A stretch of 64,000 nucleotides of DNA from Limosilactobacillus panis DSM 6035 (GTDB taxonomy: Bacteria > Bacillota > Bacilli > Lactobacillales > Lactobacillaceae): positions 62,001-126,000 of the forward strand of contig NZ_AZGM01000022.1 in the NCBI RefSeq assembly GCF_001435935.1, in the 5' to 3' direction. The translations under genes were made by a program, and so were the position numbers. Shown here one piece after another: positions 10,150 to 18,870 of this stretch. Each line of letters begins with the position of its first letter. Position 1 is the first letter of the stretch. The notes below the pieces were generated by a model, which had not been told where the DNA came from, ran no database searches, and saw only the letters and a program-made list of their open reading frames with translations.

Positions 10150-12087
10150 ATGATTCTTTTGCAAGCAAATGATGTCATGCGTCGTTTTGGCGCGGACGTA
10201 TTGTTTCATAATATTAACCTGCAAGTCCAGGACCACGGGCGAACTGCCTTAGTGGGTCGCAATGGTGCAGGAAAAACGACCCTTTTAAAAATGATTGCCG
10301 GAATTACCACTCCCGACGAGGGGACCATCAGTAAAGTCAAAAATTTAAGCATCGGTTACTTGGCCCAGGATCAGGGACTTGATAGCCAAAACTCAATTTG
10401 GGCTGAACTGGATACCGTCTTTGCTCCCCTCCACGAGCAGGAGAAGGAGATTCGCCAGTTAGAGGAACAACTAGCGAGTCTTGATACTACCAGTTCCCAA
10501 TACCAACAAGTCATGACTACCTATGACCGCCTGCAAACTAACTACAAGAAGGAGGGCGGCTTTGAATATGAGTCCCGGATGCGGGGAATCCTGACGGGCT
10601 TTGGTTTTGGCGAGCAGTATTATAATACCCCCGTCAACGCCCTCTCCGGTGGTCAGAAGACGAAGTTAGCACTGGCCAAGATCCTCCTCCAGGCCCCTGA
10701 CCTGCTGATCCTTGATGAACCAACCAACCACCTGGACATGAACGTCTTGGCCTGGTTGGAAGACTACCTGAAGAGTTACCAGGGAGCCCTACTGGTCGTC
10801 TCTCACGACCGTTACTTTTTGGACCACGTCGTTAAGGACGTCTACGACCTGGATAACCGAACGCTGGTTCATTATACCGGTAACTACACCCAGTTTACCC
10901 ACCACAAGCAAGAACGGCTGAAGGCAGAATGGAAACACTACGACCAGCAACAAAAGAAAATTGCCAAGCTGGAAGACTTTGTCAACCGTAACATCGTCCG
11001 TGCTTCAACCACCAAGCAGGCCCAGGCTCGTCGAAAACAACTCGAGAAGATGGACCGGCTTGAGCGGCCAAGCACTGATGACAAGTCCATTCACTTCCAT
11101 TTCCACAGTGACAAAGCCAGTGGTAACGAAGTGTTAGATGTTGACCATTTGAAGATCGGCTACGAAAACCAAGTCCTGGCCGGTCCCCTCTCCTTCGCCG
11201 TGCGGAAGCCCCAGCGGATTGGGATCATTGGCCCCAACGGGATTGGTAAGTCAACCCTCTTAAAGACCATCCTGCACCGCATTCCCGCCATCAGCGGGAC
11301 CATCAAATTGGGTGCTAACCTTGATATCGGCTACTACGATCAGGAGCAGCAACAACTGCACACCAACAAGACGGTTCTCGATGAGGTGTGGGACGATCAT
11401 CCAGAGGTTCCCAAAAAGGATATTCGATCCCTACTGGGCAGCTTCCTCTTTGTGGGGGACGATGTTTACAAGGTTGTCCACGACCTCTCCGGGGGTGAAA
11501 AGGCCCGGTTGGAATTGACCAAACTTTCCTTTAAGCCAATCGATTTCCTGATCCTTGATGAACCGACCAACCACCTGGATATCGACAGTCGGGAAGTGCT
11601 CGAAAGTGCCATCAATGAATTCCCCGGTACGGTTCTCTTCGTTTCCCACGACCGGTACTTCATCAACCAGGTAGCTACCGACATCCTTGACATGCAAAGG
11701 GACGGCGTTACCCACTATGTCGGCAACTACGACGACTACCTTGCCCAGGGGGCAACGGCACCGACGCCAACAACGACAACTCCCGGTAGCGAAAAAAAGG
11801 CTACGGTCTCAAAAGGTAAGCAATCCTACAAGCAAAGTAAGGAGCAGCAGCGGGCCCGGCGGAAATTGCAACGGGCCGTTGACAGTCTGGAGGACCAGAT
11901 GGGCCAGCTTGAAGAGCAGCAACAGGCGATTGAGAAAAAGATGGCTCAACCGGAAATTGCCACCGATATTGGAAAGCTTACCGACCTCCAGAAGCAGCTC
12001 GACCAGCTGAAGAAAAAGTCAGACGAGGTTGAACTGGACTGGACGGAAGCCGCCGAAAAGCTGGAGGAGTTTGACCAGCAACATTAA
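10150..12087 (+). CDS. ydiF: ABC-F ATPase, YdiF type
   Basis: ABC-F proteins bind the ribosomal E site and relieve stalled translation; some give antibiotic resistance. The 645-residue protein has two ATP-binding cassettes. The first has Walker A VGRNGAGKTTLL (about 36-47) and LSGGQKTKLALAK; the second has IGPNGIGKSTLL and LSGGEKARLEL. Each has an LDEPTNHLD Walker B. The two are joined by the long charged P-site tertiary linker (about 245-310). There are no membrane helices. A C-terminal extension (about 550-645) is predicted coiled coil. Position next to rex is as in Bacillus, where the neighbour is ydiF. A drug-resistance role is not indicated by the sequence. Confidence 0.93.
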   Translation: MILLQANDVMRRFGADVLFHNINLQVQDHGRTALVGRNGAGKTTLLKMIAGITTPDEGTISKVKNLSIGYLAQDQGLDSQNSIWAELDTVFAPLHEQEKEIRQLEEQLASLDTTSSQYQQVMTTYDRLQTNYKKEGGFEYESRMRGILTGFGFGEQYYNTPVNALSGGQKTKLALAKILLQAPDLLILDEPTNHLDMNVLAWLEDYLKSYQGALLVVSHDRYFLDHVVKDVYDLDNRTLVHYTGNYTQFTHHKQERLKAEWKHYDQQQKKIAKLEDFVNRNIVRASTTKQAQARRKQLEKMDRLERPSTDDKSIHFHFHSDKASGNEVLDVDHLKIGYENQVLAGPLSFAVRKPQRIGIIGPNGIGKSTLLKTILHRIPAISGTIKLGANLDIGYYDQEQQQLHTNKTVLDEVWDDHPEVPKKDIRSLLGSFLFVGDDVYKVVHDLSGGEKARLELTKLSFKPIDFLILDEPTNHLDIDSREVLESAINEFPGTVLFVSHDRYFINQVATDILDMQRDGVTHYVGNYDDYLAQGATAPTPTTTTPGSEKKATVSKGKQSYKQSKEQQRARRKLQRAVDSLEDQMGQLEEQQQAIEKKMAQPEIATDIGKLTDLQKQLDQLKKKSDEVELDWTEAAEKLEEFDQQH

Positions 12088-12101
12088 ATTAAATCATTAC
12101 A

Positions 12102-12148
12102 AAAGGGAATTCTAGTGTTCGGAAAAGCCGAGCACTAGAGTTCCCTTT
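12102..12148 (+). terminator. Terminator after ydiF, member of a repeated hairpin family
   Basis: A 21-bp stem carries the core CTAGTGTTCGG / CCGAGCACTAG. Two G.U wobbles occur when it is read as plus-strand RNA. The same core recurs at 17625-17673 and 57876-57922 with a different outer stem. Confidence 0.75.
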
Positions 12149-12163
12149 GTATTTTCTACTTTC

Positions 12164-13304
12164 TTAGAATAAATTCAACTTACCAATCCGGGCAACCGCT
12201 TCTTCCAGCCGCTCAGGTGCCATCAAAAGGCCGATGCGGACATAACCCTCACCGTGCTTCCCAAAGCCATTTCCCGGTGCCACTGCCACTCCCCCCTTCT
12301 CCAGCAGGAGGTCAGCGAATTGCTCACTGGTGTAGCCCTTAGGAACCGGCATCCACGCGTAGAAGGTCCCCCGCGGCACAAATGCCTGCCAGCCAATCTT
12401 CTTGGCCGCGTTCACGAAGGCGTTCCGCCGCTCTTCATAACGGTGGACAATCTGGGCAACCGCTTCGTCTCGTGCCGGATCCTTTAAGGCATCAATAGCC
12501 GCGTACTGCAAGGCCGGGAAAAGGCTGACGAAGAGGTGGTCCTGAATCAGGTTGAGGGCCCCAATAATATCGGCATTGCCGACCGCGAAGGCCACCCGCC
12601 AGCCGGCCATGTTAAAGGTCTTTGAGAATGTGTAGAATTCAATCCCCACGTCCTTAGCCCCCGGCACCTGCATGAAGCTGAGCGGCGCCTTGCCGTCAAA
12701 GCCAATTGCCCCGTAAGCAAAGTCGCTGATGATACCCACATGGTACTTCTTGGCCCAGGCAATCAGCTCTTCGTAAAACTCACGAGTTGCGACTGCCCCC
12801 GTCGGATTGTTTGGGTAGTTTAGGTAGAAGAACTTGGCCTTCCGAGCGACCGCTTCTGGGATGGCTTTAAGGTCAGGAAGATAGTTGTTTTCTTCCAAAA
12901 GGGGAACGGTAGTAAATTTCACGTCCCCCAGCGCTGCACCGGAGAAGTAATCCGGATAGCCCGGATCCGGCAACAAGTAAGTGTCCCCCGGATTCATCAG
13001 TGCCCACGGTAGTTCCACCAGGCCAATCTTTGAACCCCCGAAGATGGCAACCTCACTTTCCGGATCAAAGTGCGCCCCGTACTTCTCCGCGTAAAAGTCG
13101 GCAGCTGCCTGCTTAAAGGCCGGCAGACCTTGGAATGGTGAATACTTATGGGTCTTAGGGTCGGCAACCCACTTCTGGGTACTCTTGACGATGTAGGTTA
13201 ATCACGTCGACCCCCTCGCTAATTTTCTGGTTGACCTTAGCAACCAGGTTAGCAAAAAACTGTTTTGGTAATGTATCTAATAGGTGTGATTGTGCAAATT
13301 CCAT
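12164..13304 (-). pseudogene. MtnE-like PLP aminotransferase, internal deletion
   Basis: The intact part (12164-13018) encodes the large domain of a class I/II aminotransferase with the PLP-lysine motif YTFSKTFNMAGWR and the segment NYPNNPTGA. The natural start is ATG 13304 (MEFAQSHLLDTLPKQFF), with GGAGG upstream. That frame breaks after SEGVDVIN near 13197-13203, and YIVKSTQKWVADPKTHKYS follows in another frame. The segment that normally holds LGRGNPDQPT is gone, so about 35-38 bases are missing. Loss of conserved residues and of frame makes this a true pseudogene. Its partner upstream is a MtnU-like amidase 12 bases away, the same pair as B. subtilis MtnE/MtnU, which act in methionine salvage. 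Confidence 0.88.
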
Positions 13305-13316
13305 CCGTTATCCCTC

Positions 13317-14102
13317 CTACTTATAAAGTTCCGGGCGGCGGTCAACAAAGACCGGAATCGGTCCCCGCACCTTCTGAAGTTGGTCCAGGTCAATTTCCGC
13401 CATCGTCAAGTCATCCTTCTCACCAGCATCGACAATAATTTTTCCCAAGGGGTCAATTACCAGGGAGTGACCGTTAAAGTGGTTGTCAGGATCGTCCCCA
13501 ACCCGGTTAACGGCCACAACGAAGGCCTGGTTTTCCACGGCCCGCGACTGGAGCATTATCTTCCACTGCTCAATTCGCTGGGCGGGCCATTCCGCAGGGA
13601 AATACAGGATGTCAGCACCATGCCGCGCTACTGTCCGGACCCATTCAGGAAAGCGCAGGTCATAGCAAATAAAACTGGCACTGGGCACCCCAGCCAAGCG
13701 GAAATAGTTTTCCTGGTCACCAGCAGTTAGGTACTTGTGTTCATTCATTAGGTGAAAGAGGTGGACCTTGTCATAGCGCCCCACGACCTGGCCAACGGGA
13801 TCAACCACCAGGGTGCGGTTGAAGAAGTGGTCACCCTCCTTAACCGCAACGGAACCACCAACAATCCCGACCTGGTATTGCCGGGCGAGCTTATAGAATA
13901 ACTGCTCAGTTTCCTGGCCCTGCTCGTCAGCAAGTTCATTTAGCTGGTCGAGTGCGTAACCGGTGTTCCACATTTCAGGGAAAACCACCACGTCCGCCGC
14001 TTTCTTTGCCGCGGCTGCGGTTAACTCCGCAACCCGTTCACGGTTCTTTTGTGGCGCCGCAAAGGAAATATTAAACTGGGCCAATGCAACTTTGACTTTC
14101 AT
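13317..14102 (-). CDS. mtnU: Carbon-nitrogen hydrolase, MtnU/omega-amidase type
   Basis: Members hydrolyse small amides such as alpha-ketoglutaramate or alpha-ketoglutaramate-like keto acids made by glutamine transaminases. The 261-residue protein shows the nitrilase catalytic triad: Glu in VVFPEMWNTGY (about residue 43), Lys in RYDKVHLF (about 113) and Cys in SFICYDLRFPEW (about 147). ATG 14102 has a GAGGTG site. It precedes the broken aminotransferase in one operon, and the pairing supports a role in removing the amide left by glutamine-dependent transamination. With the transaminase broken the benefit of this gene is unclear. The exact substrate is inferred. Confidence 0.85.
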   Translation of the reverse strand: MKVKVALAQFNISFAAPQKNRERVAELTAAAAKKAADVVVFPEMWNTGYALDQLNELADEQGQETEQLFYKLARQYQVGIVGGSVAVKEGDHFFNRTLVVDPVGQVVGRYDKVHLFHLMNEHKYLTAGDQENYFRLAGVPSASFICYDLRFPEWVRTVARHGADILYFPAEWPAQRIEQWKIMLQSRAVENQAFVVAVNRVGDDPDNHFNGHSLVIDPLGKIIVDAGEKDDLTMAEIDLDQLQKVRGPIPVFVDRRPELYK

Positions 14103-14304
14103 TTTGTCACCTCATTTTATTGCTATCAGTGTGGAAAGCGGCCGGTCAATTCCCCGCCGCTCCTCCTTTATCACTTAGCACCTTCCTGTAATCATTAAGT
14201 GCATTCTAATTATTTTCTAATCAATTGTCAACCAATTACTAATGATTCCCGTCCCCGCTATTTTAAGTTACAATAGGAAGTAACTAATCAAGGAGGCGTG
14301 GGAA

Positions 14305-15072
14305 ATGGAAATCGCTATTATTGGTGTTGGTAACATGGGCTCGGCAATCATCCGTGGACTGGTCAACCAACACCAGGACACCATTGTTGCAATGAACCCG
14401 GAAAATCCCCGGGTAAGTAGTCTGGCAAAGGAACTGGGCTTCAAACTCTTCAACCAGTATGACCAGCTGGTGGCTGACCGACCAGACATTGTTATTCTGA
14501 CCACTCCGGCCTCGGTCACAACCAAGGTTGCTGGCCAGTTATCCGATCTTAAGTCGTCGACAATTGTCATCTCTTCAGCGGCCGGCGTTAAACTCGCCGA
14601 TCTGGCTAAGGTCTTGCCCAACCGGTCCTTAGCGGCAATTATCCCCAACACTCCGGTTGCCGTTAACGCCGGCGCAATTGGCTTGGCTTACGGTCAGGAC
14701 CTTTCCGCAGACGTTAAGGAAAAGATCCAAAAAGCCCTGGGCCAGCTTGGGGACCTAATTGTTGTTCCCGAAGACCAGTTGGACATCGTCGGGATTGTCG
14801 GTGGCTGTGGTCCAGCCTTTGTCGATGTCTTCATGGACGCAATGAGCGATGCAGCCGTTAAGTATGGCCTGAGTCGACAAACCGCCTACCAGCTCGTTGC
14901 CAGTATGGTAAAGGGGAGTGGTAAGCTCGCCGCCGATAGCAAACAATCGCCGGCCTTATTACGTGACCAAGTAACCTCCCCTGGCGGCACCACCATCCGG
15001 GGCGTAGAGGCCCTCGAGAAGGCCGGCTTCCGCTACGCCGTAATCAATGCGGTCAATAAAGCTAATGGATAG
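14305..15072 (+). CDS. proC: Pyrroline-5-carboxylate reductase
   Basis: ProC catalyses the last step of proline synthesis, NAD(P)H-dependent reduction of 1-pyrroline-5-carboxylate. The 255-residue protein has an N-terminal Rossmann motif IGVGNMGSAI (residues 5-14) and the family signature in the C-terminal helical domain ending in VTSPGGTTIRGVEALE. GGAGG precedes ATG 14305. It stands alone and is divergent from the mtnU-like gene. No proA or proB is in the window. Confidence 0.95.
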   Translation: MEIAIIGVGNMGSAIIRGLVNQHQDTIVAMNPENPRVSSLAKELGFKLFNQYDQLVADRPDIVILTTPASVTTKVAGQLSDLKSSTIVISSAAGVKLADLAKVLPNRSLAAIIPNTPVAVNAGAIGLAYGQDLSADVKEKIQKALGQLGDLIVVPEDQLDIVGIVGGCGPAFVDVFMDAMSDAAVKYGLSRQTAYQLVASMVKGSGKLAADSKQSPALLRDQVTSPGGTTIRGVEALEKAGFRYAVINAVNKANG

Positions 15073-15109
15073 TCATTATACCCAAACGATGAGTAATGGA
15101 GCTCTACCC

Positions 15110-15161
15110 AAAAAAGGAGTCTAAGCAGCGTCACGTGCGCCTTTACTTAGACTCCTTTTTT
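15110..15161. terminator. Bidirectional terminator between proC and tsaD
   Basis: AAAAAAGGAGTCTAAG and CTTAGACTCCTTTTTT form a 16-bp stem with A and T runs on both sides, between two convergent genes. Confidence 0.88.
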
Positions 15162-15173
15162 ATCAAATTAATT

Positions 15174-16199
15174 TTACTTCATCCGGTCAAACATCAGGCC
15201 CGGCACCGCATTGAGGTCCCAACCGGCCCGGTCGCCATGCAGGTAATTGATATAACCAGCGGCGCCAATCATTGCCGCGTTGTCACCGCACAGCTTTAGT
15301 GGTGCCTGGAGCATTGAAACATCCGGGTGGAACTTCTTCATGTCATGGTCCAGGCGGGTCCGCAGGCCGTGATTAGCGGCCACCCCACCAGCCAAGATCA
15401 ACTGCTTAACGGGGTAACGGTTCAGTGCCCGCATTGTCTTTTCCGCCAGAACATCAATCACGCTCTGTTGGAAACTAGCCGCCAAGTCGTTCTTATCAAG
15501 CTTTTCACCACGCTGGTCCGCATTGTGGACGGTGTTGATAAAGGCACTCTTCAGCCCACTGAAGCTAAAGTCATAGTTAGCTTCCTTTTCCATTGCGCGG
15601 GGGAAGTGGAAAGTATCCTTTCCCTGTCCGGCCCATTCGTCAATGGTCTTACCAGCTGGGTAATTGACACCTAGCACCCGACCAATCTTGTCATAGGCTT
15701 CGCCGGCCGCATCATCACGGGTTTCACCAATGATTTCGTATTCGTGTTCCCGGGGCATGTAGACCAGTTCCGTGTGCCCACCAGAAACCAGCAGGGCCAT
15801 CTGGGGGTATTTGAATTCACCCACAAAGCAGGCAGCATAGAGGTGTCCCGCCATGTGGTTAACTGGAACCAGCGGTAAATGATGGGCCCAGGCCACGACC
15901 TTGGCTGCCGTCACGCCGACCAGCAGTGAGCCCACCAAACCGGGCCCATAGGTAACAGCAACCGCATCGAGGTCTTCGTAACTAACCCCGGCTTCTGCCA
16001 AGGACTGGTCAATACACCGGGTAATCCATTCAATATGGTGCCGGCTGGCCACCTCTGGCACCACCCCACCGAAACGCTGGTGGCTATCAATTTGGGTTGC
16101 GACAATGTTGCTTAAAATTTTTGTCCCGTTTTCAATTACGGCAACACTCGTTTCGTCACAACTTGTTTCAAAGGCGAGAATTAAATTCCGCTCTGCCAT
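15174..16199 (-). CDS. tsaD: tRNA t6A37 threonylcarbamoyltransferase TsaD
   Basis: TsaD transfers the threonylcarbamoyl group from its AMP ester to A37 of ANN-decoding tRNAs, working with TsaB and TsaE. The 341-residue protein has the ASKHA start [14 protein letters not shown] and the metal-binding pair H115 and H119 in [17 protein letters not shown] and the C-terminal [10 protein letters not shown] are also typical. It starts five bases after the rimI stop, so tsaB-rimI-tsaD is one operon. TsaB, its structural partner, is two genes upstream. Confidence 0.97.
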   Translation of the reverse strand: MAERNLILAFETSCDETSVAVIENGTKILSNIVATQIDSHQRFGGVVPEVASRHHIEWITRCIDQSLAEAGVSYEDLDAVAVTYGPGLVGSLLVGVTAAKVVAWAHHLPLVPVNHMAGHLYAACFVGEFKYPQMALLVSGGHTELVYMPREHEYEIIGETRDDAAGEAYDKIGRVLGVNYPAGKTIDEWAGQGKDTFHFPRAMEKEANYDFSFSGLKSAFINTVHNADQRGEKLDKNDLAASFQQSVIDVLAEKTMRALNRYPVKQLILAGGVAANHGLRTRLDHDMKKFHPDVSMLQAPLKLCGDNAAMIGAAGYINYLHGDRAGWDLNAVPGLMFDRMK

Positions 16200-16204
16200 A
16201 CTAT

Positions 16205-16771
16205 TTATTTTCCTCCTCTGCTCAATAAATCCGCTTGCATATCAACCGCGTCTTCATGGTTATCAACGTAATAGCGGTGCTTAATCCGGTGTTCGCGAAA
16301 GCCCAGCTGCTCGTAAAGCTTACGGGCAACCAGGTTGTGAACCCGGACCTCCAAACTCAGCGACCGGAGCTGCAGGTAACGGGCATAAGCAATCGCCGTT
16401 CGCATCAAGTAGGTGCCGATACCATGCTGCTGGTAACCCGGGGTCACCCCGATATTGGTAATGTGGAGGTCCAGGTGGTACCAATCAACCGCCATCCCCA
16501 TGAAAGCGATGATCTGACCATCATTGACCACTGCCAGGTACAGGCGGTCGTGGGGGCGCTGAATTTCAAGTTGAAAAGCGGCATAACTCCACGGGGCCTT
16601 CCCGTAAATCTGCTCCTCGATCTGGACTAGGGAGCTGATATCGCGGTCGTTGACTTGGCGAACCACGTACTGGTGTTTCCTGATCATAACGACCCGCCGG
16701 TCAAACTTTAATATTGGTTGCCGGCGGGCGTTCACCTTACAGTGATACCAGCTTTTAAACTTCTCGAACAT
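16205..16771 (-). CDS. rimI: N-acetyltransferase RimI
   Basis: RimI acetylates the N-terminus of ribosomal protein S18 and possibly other proteins. The GNAT fold is visible with the acetyl-CoA loop [11 protein letters not shown] (about residues 113-123) and the C-terminal RKLYEQLGF. The listed start adds about 28 basic residues before [10 protein letters not shown] kept it because similar extensions occur in lactobacilli, but ATG 16687 is an alternative giving about 160 residues. It overlaps tsaB by 17 bases and precedes tsaD, the usual Firmicute order. Confidence 0.9.
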   Translation of the reverse strand: MFEKFKSWYHCKVNARRQPILKFDRRVVMIRKHQYVVRQVNDRDISSLVQIEEQIYGKAPWSYAAFQLEIQRPHDRLYLAVVNDGQIIAFMGMAVDWYHLDLHITNIGVTPGYQQHGIGTYLMRTAIAYARYLQLRSLSLEVRVHNLVARKLYEQLGFREHRIKHRYYVDNHEDAVDMQADLLSRGGK

Positions 16772-17480
16772 AATTCTTTCTTGTTTCTCCCGGGTGTAGC
16801 TTCTGCCAGTTGGCCTCAGCCTCAGTTATCCGGAGGTAGTGGGGAACGAACGGATCGATTTCCTTAACCGCTGACAGGCCCTCACCAGCCAACGCCAGCT
16901 GGTATGTAGACGGAATTCCGTATGTCCGGGGAGCAAGGGTGACGTTTTCTGGTAATTTCTCAAGTTGGTCACTAATCCGCTTGGTCATGTGCCCTACCAG
17001 AATTACTGGCCGCTCAATCTTTGCCAGTTGGTCTAGCAAGGTCGTCATTGCCAGGTGCTGGTCTTCAATCTGGTTGGTAAGCTTTCCTTCTTCCCACTGG
17101 TAGGCCCCAGCAAAGACGTTTCCCCGCCGGGCATCAAAGAACGGTACAATGACCTGCTTACTGGTTGGCAAAACGTTGCGGGCAATTACTGCCAGACTGG
17201 ATACCCCTACTAAGTCCACGTCAATTGTGTCCGCAAGGGTTTTCGCCGTAGTTGCGGCGATCCGGATTCCGGTGTAGGAGCCCGGTCCCTGGGCAACAAC
17301 GACCCGGTCAATGTCCGTTGGTGCCCACTTAACGAGCTTAAACAAGCGGTCAATTGTTGGCATCAAATAAATACTGTGGTTACGGACCATGTTCAATGTG
17401 GTCGTTGCCAGCAGTTGATCATCTTCGACTAAGGCCACACTCATCGGATGGTTCGAGGTGTCAATGGCTAGTACTTTCAT
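16755..17480 (-). CDS. tsaB: tRNA t6A synthesis protein TsaB
   Basis: TsaB is the inactive ASKHA partner that dimerises with TsaD in t6A formation. The protein starts MKVLAIDTSNHPMSVAL and has the segment VAQGPGSYTGIRI (about residues 63-75) typical of the family, and is about 241 residues long. I chose ATG 17480 because AAAGGATG lies at proper distance; upstream starts give an unconserved extension. It is the first gene of tsaB-rimI-tsaD. Confidence 0.95.
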   Translation of the reverse strand: MKVLAIDTSNHPMSVALVEDDQLLATTTLNMVRNHSIYLMPTIDRLFKLVKWAPTDIDRVVVAQGPGSYTGIRIAATTAKTLADTIDVDLVGVSSLAVIARNVLPTSKQVIVPFFDARRGNVFAGAYQWEEGKLTNQIEDQHLAMTTLLDQLAKIERPVILVGHMTKRISDQLEKLPENVTLAPRTYGIPSTYQLALAGEGLSAVKEIDPFVPHYLRITEAEANWQKLHPGETRKNYVREV

Positions 17481-17546
17481 TTCAATCATCCTTTCAATCA
17501 CTACCAATCTTATCACAACCGCCTGCCTTTTGCCTTGGGAAGCCTA

Positions 17547-17730
17547 AAAATGGGAGTGAGACAGAACTAGCTTGCTAGTTCGTTTTTCGACGCGAAGCTA
17601 GCCTGTAGGGAACCCCCGCAAGCACAAAGAGGACTCTAGCGTTCGGATTTTCCGAACACTAGAGTCCTCTTTGTGTACTGCGCCGTAGTATTTCCAACTA
17701 TATAGGAGACTTATGTCACAACCTCATTTT
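17547..17730. repeat. Composite repeat, copy A, with imperfect terminal inverted repeats
   Basis: This non-coding block lies between galE (ending at 17753) and tsaB. It begins AAAATGGGAGTGAGACAGAA and ends with the imperfect inverse TTATGTCACAACCTCATTTT (15 of 20 positions match when inverted). Inside are the palindrome AACTAGCTTGCTAGTT (17565-17580), CGAAGCTAG, a 23-bp hairpin (17625-17673) and TTTGTGTACTG. A second, diverged copy in the other orientation lies at 57831-57990. It carries no open reading frame. It might be a small non-autonomous mobile element or a structured RNA; the sequence does not decide. Confidence 0.75.
17625..17673 (-). terminator. Hairpin inside repeat A, probable galE terminator
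   Basis: The arms are 23 bases long with a TTT loop and one non-Watson-Crick pair, which is a G.U wobble only in minus-strand RNA, the direction of galE. The trailing T-run is short (TTTG), so strength is uncertain. Confidence 0.6.
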
Positions 17731-17752
17731 GACTATTCACATATTTTCTCTT

Positions 17753-18748
17753 CTAGTCGCGATCATCATAGCCCTTTGGGTGGGTTGAGTGCCACTTCCA
17801 AGCGGTGGCAATAATGTCGTGAACATCATCGTACTTTGGCTTCCAGCCGAGGATTTCCCGGGCCTTGTCACTAGCGGCAACCAGTGAACCAGGGTCCCCG
17901 GGACGCCGTGGAGCCATCTTAGCAGGAATTGGTTTACCAGTAACCTCACGAGCAGCTTCCAGCATCTGTTTGTTGGAGAAACCTGTGGATGAACCAAGGT
18001 TAAAAGCGTTACTCTTGTTGCCAGCTTCCAGGTACTTGATTGCCAGAATGTGGGCATCAGTCAGGTCCATGACATGAACGTAGTCACGAACATTGGTGCC
18101 ATCTGGGGTATTGTAGTCATCCCCAAAAATGCTTAATTCTTTCCGCTTTCCTTGAGCAACTTGCAGGATGATTGGGACCAAGTGGGTTTCTGGACCGTGG
18201 TCTTCACCAATCGTTCCATCCGGAGCTGCACCGGCAACGTTGAAGTAACGCAGGGCAACAAACTTGATACCGTATGCCTTATCAGCCCAGGCCATCATCT
18301 TTTCCATCATCAGCTTACTTAAACCGTAGGGGTTGATTGGCTTTTGCGGGTCAGTTTCCTTGATTGGCATGTGTTCTGGAACACCATAGGTTGCAGCGGT
18401 TGAGCTGAAAACGATGTACTTGATTCCGTGGTCGTGCATTGCTTCCAGCAGGGTGATCATACCACCAGTGTTGTTGTCGAAGTACTTCAGTGGCTTGCTC
18501 ATTGATTCAGGAACAATTGAGAAGGCCGCAAAGTGAACAACCGCGGTGATGTCTTCGTTATCAAAGATCTTGTCCAAGAACTTACGGTCCCGGATGTCCC
18601 CTTCGTAGAACTTGGCCTTTGGATTAATGGCCTTCCGGTGACCAGTTGAGAGGTTGTCAGCTACAACAACATCTTCACCATATTCAACTAAATTTTTAAC
18701 CATGTGGGAACCGATGTATCCAGCTCCACCAGCAACTAAAATTGCCAT
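17753..18748 (-). CDS. galE: UDP-glucose 4-epimerase
   Basis: GalE interconverts UDP-glucose and UDP-galactose and feeds galactose use and polysaccharide synthesis. The 331-residue protein has the NAD motif [12 protein letters not shown] (residues 4-15) and the catalytic [10 protein letters not shown] (Tyr-x3-Lys, about 147-156). The Ser of FSSTAATYG is also present. AAGGAGG precedes ATG 18748. It stands alone, away from other Leloir genes. A candidate CcpA site lies 36-50 bases upstream. Confidence 0.97.
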   Translation of the reverse strand: MAILVAGGAGYIGSHMVKNLVEYGEDVVVADNLSTGHRKAINPKAKFYEGDIRDRKFLDKIFDNEDITAVVHFAAFSIVPESMSKPLKYFDNNTGGMITLLEAMHDHGIKYIVFSSTAATYGVPEHMPIKETDPQKPINPYGLSKLMMEKMMAWADKAYGIKFVALRYFNVAGAAPDGTIGEDHGPETHLVPIILQVAQGKRKELSIFGDDYNTPDGTNVRDYVHVMDLTDAHILAIKYLEAGNKSNAFNLGSSTGFSNKQMLEAAREVTGKPIPAKMAPRRPGDPGSLVAASDKAREILGWKPKYDDVHDIIATAWKWHSTHPKGYDDRD

Positions 18749-18783
18749 GTTGTCTCCTCCTTATTCCAACTATCGCCAGCAAA

Positions 18784-18798
18784 TAATGGCGCTTACAT
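18784..18798 (-). promoter_or_regulatory. Candidate cre (CcpA) site upstream of galE
   Basis: On the minus strand ATGTAAGCGCCATTA matches 13 of 15 positions of WTGNAANCGNWWNCA. It lies downstream of an extended -10 element (TGCTACAAT), a road-block position. Match only. Confidence 0.4.
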
Positions 18799-18870
18799 TT
18801 TCTTCACTATGATTGTAGCACAGACTTACTAAAAAAATCAGTAAATTTTAGTAAAAATTAAGTAAAGAGA

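Noticed and set aside
10150-12087. Antibiotic resistance gene of the ABC-F class
   Set aside because: Its position beside rex and its YdiF-like layout indicate a housekeeping ABC-F factor; no resistance-type linker signature can be claimed by eye.
14103-14304. T-box or S-box riboswitch between the mtnU-like gene and proC
   Set aside because: No T-box sequence (AGGGTGGAACCGCG type) or SAM-riboswitch core is seen on either strand.
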